From assembly GCA_027025255.1 (NCBI GenBank), contig JALVRC010000104.1, forward strand, positions 1 to 14,093: a stretch of 14,093 nucleotides of DNA. The letters run 5' to 3'. Positions 1 through 6,797 of the stretch are shown piece by piece. The position numbers were made by a program, and so were the translations under genes. The stretch comes from Caldifarciminota bacterium (GTDB taxonomy: Bacteria; Hydrothermota; Tepidihabitantia; B3-TA06; JALVRC01). Numbering within the stretch: the stretch's first letter is position 1; the number at the start of each line of letters is the position of its first letter. The notes under the pieces were generated by a model that saw nothing but the letters and a program-made list of their open reading frames with translations, did not search any database and was not told the DNA's origin.

Positions 1-699
1 CTTATTAATAAACTCAAAAACAATAAAAACATTAAAGCTGTTGTTCTAAGAATCAATTCTCCTGGAGGGTCAGCACTTGCAAGTGAAAATATATGGAGAG
101 CTCTAAAAAGACTAAAAAAAGAAAAACCACTTGTGGTTTCAATGGGCGGGATGGCTGCCTCAGGGGGATACTATATTGCTTCAATTGCTGACTTTATCTT
201 TACAGACAATACAACTATAACAGGTTCAATAGGAGTTTTCTCTATTAAATTTTCTACTCATAAACTATTAAGAAATCTTGGCATAACCCCATACACTATT
301 AAAACATCACCACATGGAGATATGTTCTCAAAATTCAGAGACTTTACAGAAGAAGAAAAAACAATGTATGAAAGGACTGTTATTTCTCCTGTATACTGGA
401 CATTTATAACAAGGGTAAACCAGGGAAGAGGGCTTAGTACAGATAGTATAAAAAAGATTGCCGGAGGGAGAATCTGGTCTGGTATGAAAGCATGTAAAAT
501 TGGACTGGCAGATAGTATAGGTGGATTAAAGGAAGCTATTGAAAAAGCTAAAATAATGGCTGGAATAAACAAAAATATTGCCATAGGTTACTATCTTGAT
601 CTTTCACGTTTTAATATATTCATTGATGAACCTTACTATCTAAAACTTTTAAATGAAAATGAACTCTACCTTATGCCATTTTATTTAAAAATTTATTAA
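1..699 (+). CDS. sppA: Signal peptide peptidase SppA, S49 family serine protease (5' end outside window)
   Basis: Membrane-associated serine protease that degrades signal peptides left after secretion. The reading frame is open from base 1, so the N-terminus, with any membrane anchor, is missing and 232 C-terminal residues are visible. The hallmark VVLRINSPGGSA lies at 40-75 and the nucleophile motif MAASGGYYIA follows, with the catalytic serine codon at 160-162. A lysine in TIKTSP (codon 301-303) sits where the general base of the Bacillus-type enzyme is found, so the Ser-Lys dyad appears complete within this domain. The C-terminal part, GRIWSGMKACKIGLADSIGG, is the usual S49 ending. It could be the short 36-kDa type or the second half of the 67-kDa type; the missing 5' part decides. 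The RuBisCO gene starts 12 bases after its stop, suggesting one transcript. Confidence 0.93.
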   Translation, partial: LINKLKNNKNIKAVVLRINSPGGSALASENIWRALKRLKKEKPLVVSMGGMAASGGYYIASIADFIFTDNTTITGSIGVFSIKFSTHKLLRNLGITPYTIKTSPHGDMFSKFRDFTEEEKTMYERTVISPVYWTFITRVNQGRGLSTDSIKKIAGGRIWSGMKACKIGLADSIGGLKEAIEKAKIMAGINKNIAIGYYLDLSRFNIFIDEPYYLKLLNENELYLMPFYLKIY

Positions 700-700
700 C

Positions 701-706
701 AAGGAG
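701..706 (+). promoter_or_regulatory. Ribosome binding site of the RuBisCO gene
   Basis: AAGGAG ends five bases before the ATG at 712, in the 12-base gap after sppA. It supports 712 as the start. No promoter fits in the gap, so transcription probably comes from upstream of the window. Confidence 0.8.
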
Positions 707-711
707 TAAAA

Positions 712-1974
712 ATGTATATTGATAAAACATTTAGTCCTGACGATAATTTTATAATCGCAAAATACAAAGTCTGGCCGAAACATATAACAATTGAAGAAGC
801 GTGTGAAGCGATAGCGGGAGAATCATCTATAGGAACCTGGACAGAACTTACCACTATTACAGATGAAGTTAAACAAGCCCTTAAACCACATGTGTTTGAT
901 ACAAAAAACAACATAATAGAAATTGCATACCCCCAACTACTATTTGAAAAATCCAGCATACCCCAACTACTATCAAGTATTGCAGGAAATATTTATGGCA
1001 TGAAAAGCATAGAAGGCTTAAAGCTTATAGACATAAAATTCCCTGAACCCTATGTAAAGTCCTTTCCAGGACCAAGATTCGGTAGTAATGGAGTAAGAAC
1101 TAAACTAAATATTCATGATAGACCATTATTAGGTACTATTGTAAAACCAAAAGTAGGCCTTAAACCAAAAGAGTTTGCAAATGTTGTATATAATTCTTTA
1201 ATTGGGGGACTGGATTTTGTAAAAGACGATGAGAATCTAACGAGTCTTGAATTCTGCTCTTTTGAAGAACGGATAAAATATGTGCTTGAAGCAGTAGATA
1301 AGGCTGAAGTTAAAACAAACGAGAAAAAAGCATTTCTTCCTAATATAACTGCACCTTATGATATTATGCTAAAAAGGGCAGAATTTGTGAAATCTCTTGG
1401 TTCCAAATATATGATGGTTGATGTAGTAACAAGTGGAAACGCATCTCTACAGGCTCTTAGAAAACATGGACCAGAACTTATCATACATGCCCACAGAGCA
1501 GGATACGCAGCATTTACAAGACCTGAAAGATACGGAATGACAACATATATCTTCTCTAAGATTCTACGCCTTATCGGAGTTGACCAATTACATATCGGAA
1601 CAGTAGTAGGAAAAATGGAAGGTAATAAAGAAGAGATACTTTCTATTCATAAAACTCTTTCTCAAAAACATTTCCAAGGCAACAGTGATTTCTATGAACA
1701 AAACTGGTACGATTTAAAATCTGTCTTCTCAGTAGCTTCAGGAGGGTTACATCCTTTTCTAATACCTGATTTATATAAGATTTTTGGCAAAGAAGCAATA
1801 TTCATGTTCGGAGGCGGGGTACATGGGCATCCTGATGGGAGTGAAATGGGTGCGAAAACAGTTAGAACTATTATGGAAGATGTAATTGCTGGCAAAGATA
1901 TAAATACCAACATAAACTACATAGCTCATGCTTTTAGTAAATGGGGAAAAAAGAGATGGGACACTTCCTCTTAG
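712..1974 (+). CDS. rbcL: Form III-like RuBisCO large subunit
   Basis: Ribulose-1,5-bisphosphate carboxylase: adds CO2 to RuBP to give two 3-phosphoglycerates. At 420 residues it is shorter than form I, and no small subunit gene is nearby. Active-site residues (spinach numbering in brackets) are present: E37 (60), T42/W43 (65/66), N93 (123), K145 and K147 in KPKVG (175/177), the carbamylated K171 with D173/E174 in KDDEN (201/203/204), H261/R262 (294/295), H294 (327), loop-6 K301 in GTVVGKMEG (334), S343 in ASGGLHP (379) and the phosphate-binding GGG at 367-369. This argues for a true carboxylase and against a form IV RuBisCO-like protein. Motifs such as SIAGNIYGM, KDDENLTS, HAHRAGYAAFTR and VGKMEGNKEE resemble archaeal form III enzymes. 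The neighbouring kinase supplies RuBP. The exact sub-form (III-a, III-b, III-c or other) needs a tree. Confidence 0.95.
   Translation: MYIDKTFSPDDNFIIAKYKVWPKHITIEEACEAIAGESSIGTWTELTTITDEVKQALKPHVFDTKNNIIEIAYPQLLFEKSSIPQLLSSIAGNIYGMKSIEGLKLIDIKFPEPYVKSFPGPRFGSNGVRTKLNIHDRPLLGTIVKPKVGLKPKEFANVVYNSLIGGLDFVKDDENLTSLEFCSFEERIKYVLEAVDKAEVKTNEKKAFLPNITAPYDIMLKRAEFVKSLGSKYMMVDVVTSGNASLQALRKHGPELIIHAHRAGYAAFTRPERYGMTTYIFSKILRLIGVDQLHIGTVVGKMEGNKEEILSIHKTLSQKHFQGNSDFYEQNWYDLKSVFSVASGGLHPFLIPDLYKIFGKEAIFMFGGGVHGHPDGSEMGAKTVRTIMEDVIAGKDINTNINYIAHAFSKWGKKRWDTSS
931..973 (+). repeat. In-frame 13-bp direct repeat inside the RuBisCO gene
   Basis: CCCCAACTACTAT occurs at 931-943 and again at 961-973, exactly 30 bases apart and in frame. 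Each copy encodes Pro-Gln-Leu-Leu, at residues 74-77 and 84-87 of the N-terminal domain. It may be a small internal duplication or chance. Confidence 0.6.
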
Positions 1975-2873
1975 GTATTGGAGGGGATAGTGCTTCAGGA
2001 AAATCCACATTTGCAAAAGGCATAATAGAGCTTTTTGGTAAAGAAAACGTATCCTCCATATCCCTTGATGATTATCATAAGTATGACCGTAAAGAAAGGA
2101 CAAAGCTCAGAATAACCGCCTTAAATCCTCGTGCAAATAATCTTGAACTTATTGAAAAGCATCTTTCATTTATTAAAAAAGGTATCTCTTTTCAAAAACC
2201 TTTTTATGACCATAAAGATGGCAAACTCAAAGGCCCTGTTGAATACATACCAAATAGAATAAATATCGTAGAAGGACTATTTCCATTTTATAAAACAAGT
2301 TTTCTCTCCTATTTTGATATGACAATATTCATAGATCCCTCCTTTGATGTAAGGGTTGAATGGAAACTTTTCAGAGATGTTAATGAAAGAGGACATAAAA
2401 GAGAAGATGTTCTCCGTTCTATAGAAAAAAGGCAGCCAGACTACAAAAAGTACATAGAACCCCAGAGAAGAAAAGCAGAAATTATAGTAAAGATCAAACA
2501 TGATGCCCTTATAGCTCATTACTCCAAAGGTAGCCCCTACTGGATAAGACTTATACAAAAAATAACAGGAGAAAAACTATCACATATCGCTCTTCCTCTT
2601 GATCTTTCTCTTATATGTTCGGATAAAGGAGAAGAACTTTACATTGAATACAGAAAAATTAGATACGGAAAGAAACGAGCAAGTGTAATTGAATTAAATG
2701 GTCTTATCTCAAAAGAGATGTTAAAATACGTAAAAGAAGAAATCATAAAAATAGCAGGAACAAATTCAAAAAACTTCATGAAAGAAAGAGATTATTTTGA
2801 TGAAATTTCACTCGCCCGATATATCATTGCATGGAGGGTTGCAGAAAGGCTAAAAAAAATGGAGGTAAAATGA
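1956..2873 (+). CDS. prk: Phosphoribulokinase
   Basis: ATP-dependent phosphorylation of ribulose 5-phosphate to ribulose 1,5-bisphosphate, the RuBisCO substrate. The 305-residue protein opens with the P-loop GGDSASGKST (residues 9-18). The phosphoribulokinase signature SLDDYHKYDRKER follows (37-49), with candidate base Asp38/39, His41 and substrate-binding arginines, then ALNPRANN (55-62), the EGLFPFY strand-loop (106-112) and RDVNERGHKREDV (140-152). ALNPRANN and the spacing are like plant/cyanobacterial/archaeal class II enzymes rather than proteobacterial class I. I chose ATG 1956 because it puts MGHFLLGIGGDS at the expected distance from the P-loop. An upstream in-frame ATG at 1941 would add five residues and has no better ribosome site. 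The gene overlaps the RuBisCO 3' end by 19 bases, implying coupled translation. Uridine kinase is a relative, but the DDYH..DR and NPRANN motifs favour phosphoribulokinase. Confidence 0.93.
   Translation: MGHFLLGIGGDSASGKSTFAKGIIELFGKENVSSISLDDYHKYDRKERTKLRITALNPRANNLELIEKHLSFIKKGISFQKPFYDHKDGKLKGPVEYIPNRINIVEGLFPFYKTSFLSYFDMTIFIDPSFDVRVEWKLFRDVNERGHKREDVLRSIEKRQPDYKKYIEPQRRKAEIIVKIKHDALIAHYSKGSPYWIRLIQKITGEKLSHIALPLDLSLICSDKGEELYIEYRKIRYGKKRASVIELNGLISKEMLKYVKEEIIKIAGTNSKNFMKERDYFDEISLARYIIAWRVAERLKKMEVK
2861..2865 (+). promoter_or_regulatory. Ribosome binding site that fixes the hisC start
   Basis: GGAGG lies five bases before ATG 2870, inside the last codons of the kinase gene. It favours 2870 over an in-frame ATG at 2831, which would add 13 residues unlike a HisC N-terminus. 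Confidence 0.8.
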
Positions 2874-3958
2874 TACTGCCTTTCCCAAGGGAAGCCATAA
2901 ATAAAATAAAACCGTACACTCCTGGGAAACCTGTTGAAGAGGTTGCTCGCGGTTACAATTTAGATATAACTGAAATCATAAAGTTAGCATCTAATGAAAA
3001 TCCTATAGGGGTATCCCCACTGGCTTTAGAAGCTATAAAAAAAGACATATCGCATGTTAATCTCTATCCGGACAATAATAACTACTATCTTATAAAGAAA
3101 CTCGCAAAGAAATTTAATCTATCTCAAGATAATTTTATAATTGGCAACGGCTCTGTTGAAATTATCCTTGAAGCTGCTCTTGCTTACTTAGAACCTACAT
3201 CAAACGCTATTATGAGTAACATAAGTTTTATAATGTATCCTATTGCTACAATGTTATCAGGGGCTCAGATTAAAAGTGTTGATGTTTCAAATTACAAACA
3301 TAACCTTGAAAGTTTTCTCAAAAACATTGATAAAAACACAAAAATTATTTTTATTGATAATCCCAATAATCCACTTGGTTCTTTCATTCAGGAAAACACG
3401 TTAGAAGATTTTATAAAAGCTGTACCTTCAGATATTCTCGTTCTTCTGGATGAAGCCTACTATGAATACATCTATGGAACAAACACTCCTCTATCAAGAG
3501 ACTGGATAAAAAAGTATAGGAATCTTCTTGTTTTAAGAACATTTTCCAAGATTTATGGACTTGCAGGATTGCGTATTGGATACGGTTATGCTCATGATAA
3601 CATTATAAAGAATCTTTCAAAGGTTAGACTCCCATTTAACGTAAATAGGCTTGCTCAGAAGGCAGCTTTAGCTGCACTGGATGATGACGATTTTCTTCTA
3701 CGTTCTAAAAAAGCAAATGAAGAAGAAAAACAATATTTGTATACTGAGCTTAATAAAATAGGGTTAAAGTATATCCGAAGCTACACGAACTTTATATTGA
3801 TTCTATTTGACAAACCTATATTAGAGACTATTAAGAGAATGGAGAGGTTTGGTGTAATTGTGCGAGGATTTAAAAGTTTTCCAAATGCTATGAGGGTTTC
3901 TATTGGAACCCATAAAGAGAATGAGAAATTTATAAAGGTACTAAAGGATGTCTTATAA
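2870..3958 (+). CDS. hisC: Histidinol-phosphate aminotransferase
   Basis: PLP-dependent fold type I aminotransferase that converts imidazole acetol phosphate and glutamate to histidinol phosphate in histidine synthesis. From ATG 2870 the protein has 362 residues, a normal HisC length. It shows IIKLASNENPIG (36-47), YPDNNN (66-71), the cofactor motif DNPNNPLG (163-170), LLDEAYYEY (192-200) with Asp194 for the pyridine nitrogen, Lys227 in RTFSKIYGLAGLRIGY as Schiff-base lysine, and the substrate-binding Arg342 in MRVSIGT. Its start overlaps the kinase stop as ATGA, so the two are translationally coupled. No other his gene is present, and broad aromatic aminotransferase activity is possible because the HisC family overlaps with it. 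The gene ends the plus-strand operon. Confidence 0.92.
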   Translation: MILPFPREAINKIKPYTPGKPVEEVARGYNLDITEIIKLASNENPIGVSPLALEAIKKDISHVNLYPDNNNYYLIKKLAKKFNLSQDNFIIGNGSVEIILEAALAYLEPTSNAIMSNISFIMYPIATMLSGAQIKSVDVSNYKHNLESFLKNIDKNTKIIFIDNPNNPLGSFIQENTLEDFIKAVPSDILVLLDEAYYEYIYGTNTPLSRDWIKKYRNLLVLRTFSKIYGLAGLRIGYGYAHDNIIKNLSKVRLPFNVNRLAQKAALAALDDDDFLLRSKKANEEEKQYLYTELNKIGLKYIRSYTNFILILFDKPILETIKRMERFGVIVRGFKSFPNAMRVSIGTHKENEKFIKVLKDVL

Positions 3959-4033
3959 AAGATACCCCCTTAGATTTTAGCTCACTATTTTAAAAGCAAG
4001 CAGATTTTAAAAAAATATATCAGAAACTTACTC
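3959..4033. other. Convergent intergenic gap between hisC and the serpin gene
   Basis: Seventy-five bases between two genes that point at each other. It contains an AT-only dyad: TTTTAAAA at 3988-3995 and again at 4005-4012 with a 9-base loop. There is no GC-rich stem and no clear run of T on either strand, so termination here is unproven. Nothing else is recognisable. Confidence 0.5.
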
Positions 4034-5215
4034 TTATTGCTTTATCTCTCCTATAAAAAGTACAAGCCCTGTTTCTTCATCTTTAATAATAAAACTAAAA
4101 GGATGATTCATAATAAAATCTTTAATTTCTTCCGGAGGGGGCATAGCAGCGCCTGCTAACATTTCAATCGCTGTTGCAGCTCCTGCTTCACATCCTTCCT
4201 CATTTAATGTAATAAAAGCCTTATGAATAACCTTATCTATTTTTAAAGGTTCGTCAGCAATATCACAGAAATTAGCCTGATTTAGAAATGCTTCGTGAAT
4301 CCCCATTTTTTTAAGATAATCCTCTACTTTAAATCTTCTCATAAAATCAAATTTAGGCAGGGTCAAACGAACTTTATAAATTTTTAACTTTTGTTCTATA
4401 TGTTCTAATGAAAAACTATCAAACAACTTATAGACGCTCATCAAATTAAAGTCTTTTTTGTTTTCAGGCAAAAAGAATAGTATACTTACTCTTTCACCTT
4501 TAAAGAAACGTTTTAGTATCTTAACCCCATTAATTTCAGTATAAAGATAATAATCAACATCATGCATCATCTCCTTTTCTTTGTTCCCAGCTATAGAATA
4601 AAAGAGAGATTTTTCTGTTATCAAATTATTAAACTTTTTCTCCCATACTGCTTTAAAGTAAATTGTATTCGTAAGTATCATACGTGTATCACCCCTAATC
4701 ATATCCTCTGATACCAATTGTTTAATTCTATTGTTGGTTCTTTCACTTACCCAATTATTAATAGTTTTAACAGATGCCTTTTTATTTTGAAAATCCATAG
4801 GTTTTGTTAGTATGTTAAGCTTACGAAGCAATGACATATAATCTTTTTTAAGCTTAATTGTTTTTGCGAGCCAGAATGCGTTGTAGCTATTAAGCGTAAG
4901 ATCCTTTTCGTCTTTAAACACTCTTACTTTCATGAGATTAGCTTCGTCAATCCCCTTGTGCAAAAATAAAACACTCGCAAATTCTTGTTCAGTTTTTCCA
5001 CAAGCTCCTTTGTATAAAATAAGCAAAGGATAAAATATGCTGTATGGAGAAACAATCAAATTTTTATTTGAATGTCCCCTCAGTGTTTTATAAAGCTCTA
5101 TACTGAATTGATTAGATGATTTAATAAGACTACTCCTGTTATTAAAAGAAATATTATTTCCCATGATTACTCCCTTATTTGCATAAAATAAAACCAAAGA
5201 AATGATTATATTCAT
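4034..5215 (-). CDS. Serpin-family serine protease inhibitor
   Basis: Predicted suicide inhibitor of serine (or cysteine) proteases. The 393-residue protein covers the whole serpin fold: NLIVSPYSI (52-60), LTNTIYFKAVWEKKF (181-195), LTLPKFD (284-290), IHKAFITLNEEG (330-341) and HPFSFIIKD (371-379). The hinge before the reactive-centre loop fits inhibitory serpins: Glu339 (P17), Gly341 (P15), Ala-Gly-Ala-Ala 344-347 (P12-P9), Thr348 (P8). P14 is Cys342 instead of the usual Thr/Ser. Counting 17 residues puts P1 near Gly355 in the stretch LAGAAM, suggesting a target that cuts after small residues, but the loop is several residues longer than in ovalbumin, so P1 is uncertain. There are two plausible starts, 5215 and 5164; the first adds a short hydrophobic stretch, residues 3-12, that might be a weak signal. 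It is the last gene of the minus-strand train and is linked by ATGA to the unknown gene upstream. Confidence 0.93.
   Translation of the reverse strand: MNIIISLVLFYANKGVIMGNNISFNNRSSLIKSSNQFSIELYKTLRGHSNKNLIVSPYSIFYPLLILYKGACGKTEQEFASVLFLHKGIDEANLMKVRVFKDEKDLTLNSYNAFWLAKTIKLKKDYMSLLRKLNILTKPMDFQNKKASVKTINNWVSERTNNRIKQLVSEDMIRGDTRMILTNTIYFKAVWEKKFNNLITEKSLFYSIAGNKEKEMMHDVDYYLYTEINGVKILKRFFKGERVSILFFLPENKKDFNLMSVYKLFDSFSLEHIEQKLKIYKVRLTLPKFDFMRRFKVEDYLKKMGIHEAFLNQANFCDIADEPLKIDKVIHKAFITLNEEGCEAGAATAIEMLAGAAMPPPEEIKDFIMNHPFSFIIKDEETGLVLFIGEIKQ
5170..5176 (-). promoter_or_regulatory. Second ribosome binding site for an internal serpin start
   Basis: Read on the minus strand, AAGGGAG is followed after five bases by the ATG at 5164 (Met18 of the long form). 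Starting there gives a 376-residue serpin without the hydrophobic N-terminus. Confidence 0.6.
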
Positions 5216-6096
5216 CTATTCTCCTTTTTGTATTTAAATATTGTATCCATTACTACTTCTACCTTTTTATCAAATTTTACAAGCTTTATTAATACCTCTC
5301 TTTTTAACCCATTATTTATACTCAAAACCAGAGAATTAAATGAAGAAGTAAGTTCATTCTCACCACCGCCCCTGTCCTCAGGAAACTGAGTATAAATACC
5401 AGCTTCTGGAAAATAACATTGATTATCAATGAAAAAAGGCTCAGTATATTCAAGCCCACCAACAAACCTCTCTCCTTTCTTTATGATTGAATCATTTACC
5501 AATAAATCGCCTTTATAAACATAAAAAAGAGTATCTTTACTAAATGGAATAAAATGTGCCCTATTTAAATTAAAATAAGTGGTACTTCTTAAGATTCCCC
5601 CGTCATACAAAAAAACAAAATCAATATTAAACCCTGAATCCCTTGGAGATCTACCAAGTATATGCAAATTACCTTTTGGATCCCATCTATATACTTCAGG
5701 GATTACATTACTTGAGAGATTTATTGTATCCATACGACTATGCATTACTCTAAATACAATCTTTGCCTTTGATAATTTATCATCCTCAACAATTATACAG
5801 TAACCGTTTGTTTCAGGATAAAATATCACAGTGTCAACATACTCTCCATACCTTGTTTTTAAAACTAACTTATTCCTTACCTTATATCCCTCGCTATTCC
5901 ATTCTATAAGTCTAATACGCTGCCATGTACCTGAGAAAGTATTAAAAAACTTTCCTTCGGGGAAATTTTGTTCAACTACTACCAATGATAATGAACTATC
6001 ATTATGCAAATATGCATACCCTTTAACAATAAAAGGGTTTAATAACCTTGCTGAAAGGCTATCAACAAACCAATAGGAGATTAGAAGTAAGCCCAT
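5212..6096 (-). CDS. Unknown protein, probably exported
   Basis: I do not recognise this 294-residue protein. The first 16 residues (MGLLLISYWFVDSLSA) are hydrophobic with small residues at the end, compatible with a signal peptide although without a positive start. The rest has no membrane segment and alternates short hydrophobic and polar stretches with many aromatic and glycine residues, as in beta-rich secreted domains. There is a single cysteine (in DNQCYF) apart from one in the middle (NGYCIIV), and no catalytic motif that I can name. It overlaps the methyltransferase gene by 16 bases and the serpin gene by four, so it is made together with both. No strong ribosome site precedes the start at 6096, consistent with re-initiation. 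Because it is produced with a serpin, a shared envelope or extracellular role is plausible, but that is inference. Confidence 0.75.
   Translation of the reverse strand: MGLLLISYWFVDSLSARLLNPFIVKGYAYLHNDSSLSLVVVEQNFPEGKFFNTFSGTWQRIRLIEWNSEGYKVRNKLVLKTRYGEYVDTVIFYPETNGYCIIVEDDKLSKAKIVFRVMHSRMDTINLSSNVIPEVYRWDPKGNLHILGRSPRDSGFNIDFVFLYDGGILRSTTYFNLNRAHFIPFSKDTLFYVYKGDLLVNDSIIKKGERFVGGLEYTEPFFIDNQCYFPEAGIYTQFPEDRGGGENELTSSFNSLVLSINNGLKREVLIKLVKFDKKVEVVMDTIFKYKKENR
5221..5226 (-). promoter_or_regulatory. Ribosome binding site for the upstream serpin start
   Basis: AAGGAG on the minus strand ends five bases before the ATG at 5215, which itself overlaps the upstream gene's stop as ATGA. Confidence 0.7.
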
Positions 6097-6797
6097 CCGT
6101 AAAAAATAGGCGTAAACAAACTCCTTATGCCTTTTTTAACATATTTTCTCTCTTTATTAATAAGTGTTTCAATATTATCAGCCTTAAGGAACTTACTTAA
6201 GTAAATCCATTCTTGCTCAAAGTCTTTCAAATTATCATTCCAGACAGTACCAGCTACACGTAATTCAATTTTAAAACCACTACTTCTAAAAATATCATAC
6301 AATTCTCTAGCAATATACGGATTAGCACCTTCACTTCTTAGTTTGTCTACAATATATGGAGTCCAGTTAACATCTAAGGGGTATTCAATTCTTCCTCCAT
6401 AATCAGGCTCTGCAAGTATCACAATTTTTGCCTCTTCTTTTAACTGCCTGCGAATTTTTTTTATAAGTTTTCTCACATCCTTAATCCACATCAGAGAAAA
6501 GCTAAACAATACAATATCAGCTTTACTATAATCAAATTCATGAGCATCGACATTAAAAAATTTTATATATGGAAATTCTATGCGAGCATGGCTTATAATT
6601 TCTCTACTAATATCAACTCCAATAAGATTAGCAGAAGTTCTACATCTTAACTCATCAAGAACATATCCCATTCCAGTACCAATATCTACAATTGTTTTTG
6701 CCTTTACCATTGAAACCTTTCTATAAATAAAATGTCTTAGTTCCTTTAGCCAGGAAAACTGAATCTTATACCTTTCTATCAAATCCTCTATTCTCAT
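6081..6797 (-). CDS. Class I SAM-dependent methyltransferase
   Basis: A 238-residue Rossmann-fold methyltransferase; the substrate is unknown. Motif I is VDIGTGMGYVLDEL (37-50), the acidic ribose-binding residue is Asp62 in LIGVDIS, Asp84 in FFNVDAHEF marks the next motif, and ADIVLFSFSLMWI (93-105) with KIVILAEPDYGG (124-135) completes the core. The C-terminal third (about 150-238) has no family signature that I recognise and may set specificity. Its ATG overlaps the radical SAM stop as ATGA and has no clear Shine-Dalgarno of its own, so its translation probably depends on the upstream gene. Adjacency to a peptide-type radical SAM enzyme makes a protein or peptide methylation role conceivable; small-molecule or lipid methylation cannot be excluded. 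Confidence 0.88.
   Translation of the reverse strand: MRIEDLIERYKIQFSWLKELRHFIYRKVSMVKAKTIVDIGTGMGYVLDELRCRTSANLIGVDISREIISHARIEFPYIKFFNVDAHEFDYSKADIVLFSFSLMWIKDVRKLIKKIRRQLKEEAKIVILAEPDYGGRIEYPLDVNWTPYIVDKLRSEGANPYIARELYDIFRSSGFKIELRVAGTVWNDNLKDFEQEWIYLSKFLKADNIETLINKERKYVKKGIRSLFTPIFYGWAYF

Noticed and set aside
712..1974. RuBisCO-like protein (form IV) instead of a true RuBisCO
   Set aside because: All checked catalytic and RuBP-binding residues, including the carbamylated lysine, loop-6 lysine and the KDDE motif, are present; form IV proteins lose several of them.
1771..2103. Antisense open frame of about 110 codons across the RuBisCO/kinase junction
   Set aside because: It opposes two well-supported genes, has no family motif and no good ribosome site; it is a by-product of the coding frames.
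2831..2869. Earlier hisC start at 2831
   Set aside because: The 13 added residues are unlike HisC N-termini, while ATG 2870 has GGAGG five bases upstream and an ATGA overlap with the kinase.
3988..4012. Bidirectional terminator in the convergent gap
   Set aside because: The stem is eight A/T pairs only and neither side is followed by a run of T in the transcript direction, so it is too weak to call.
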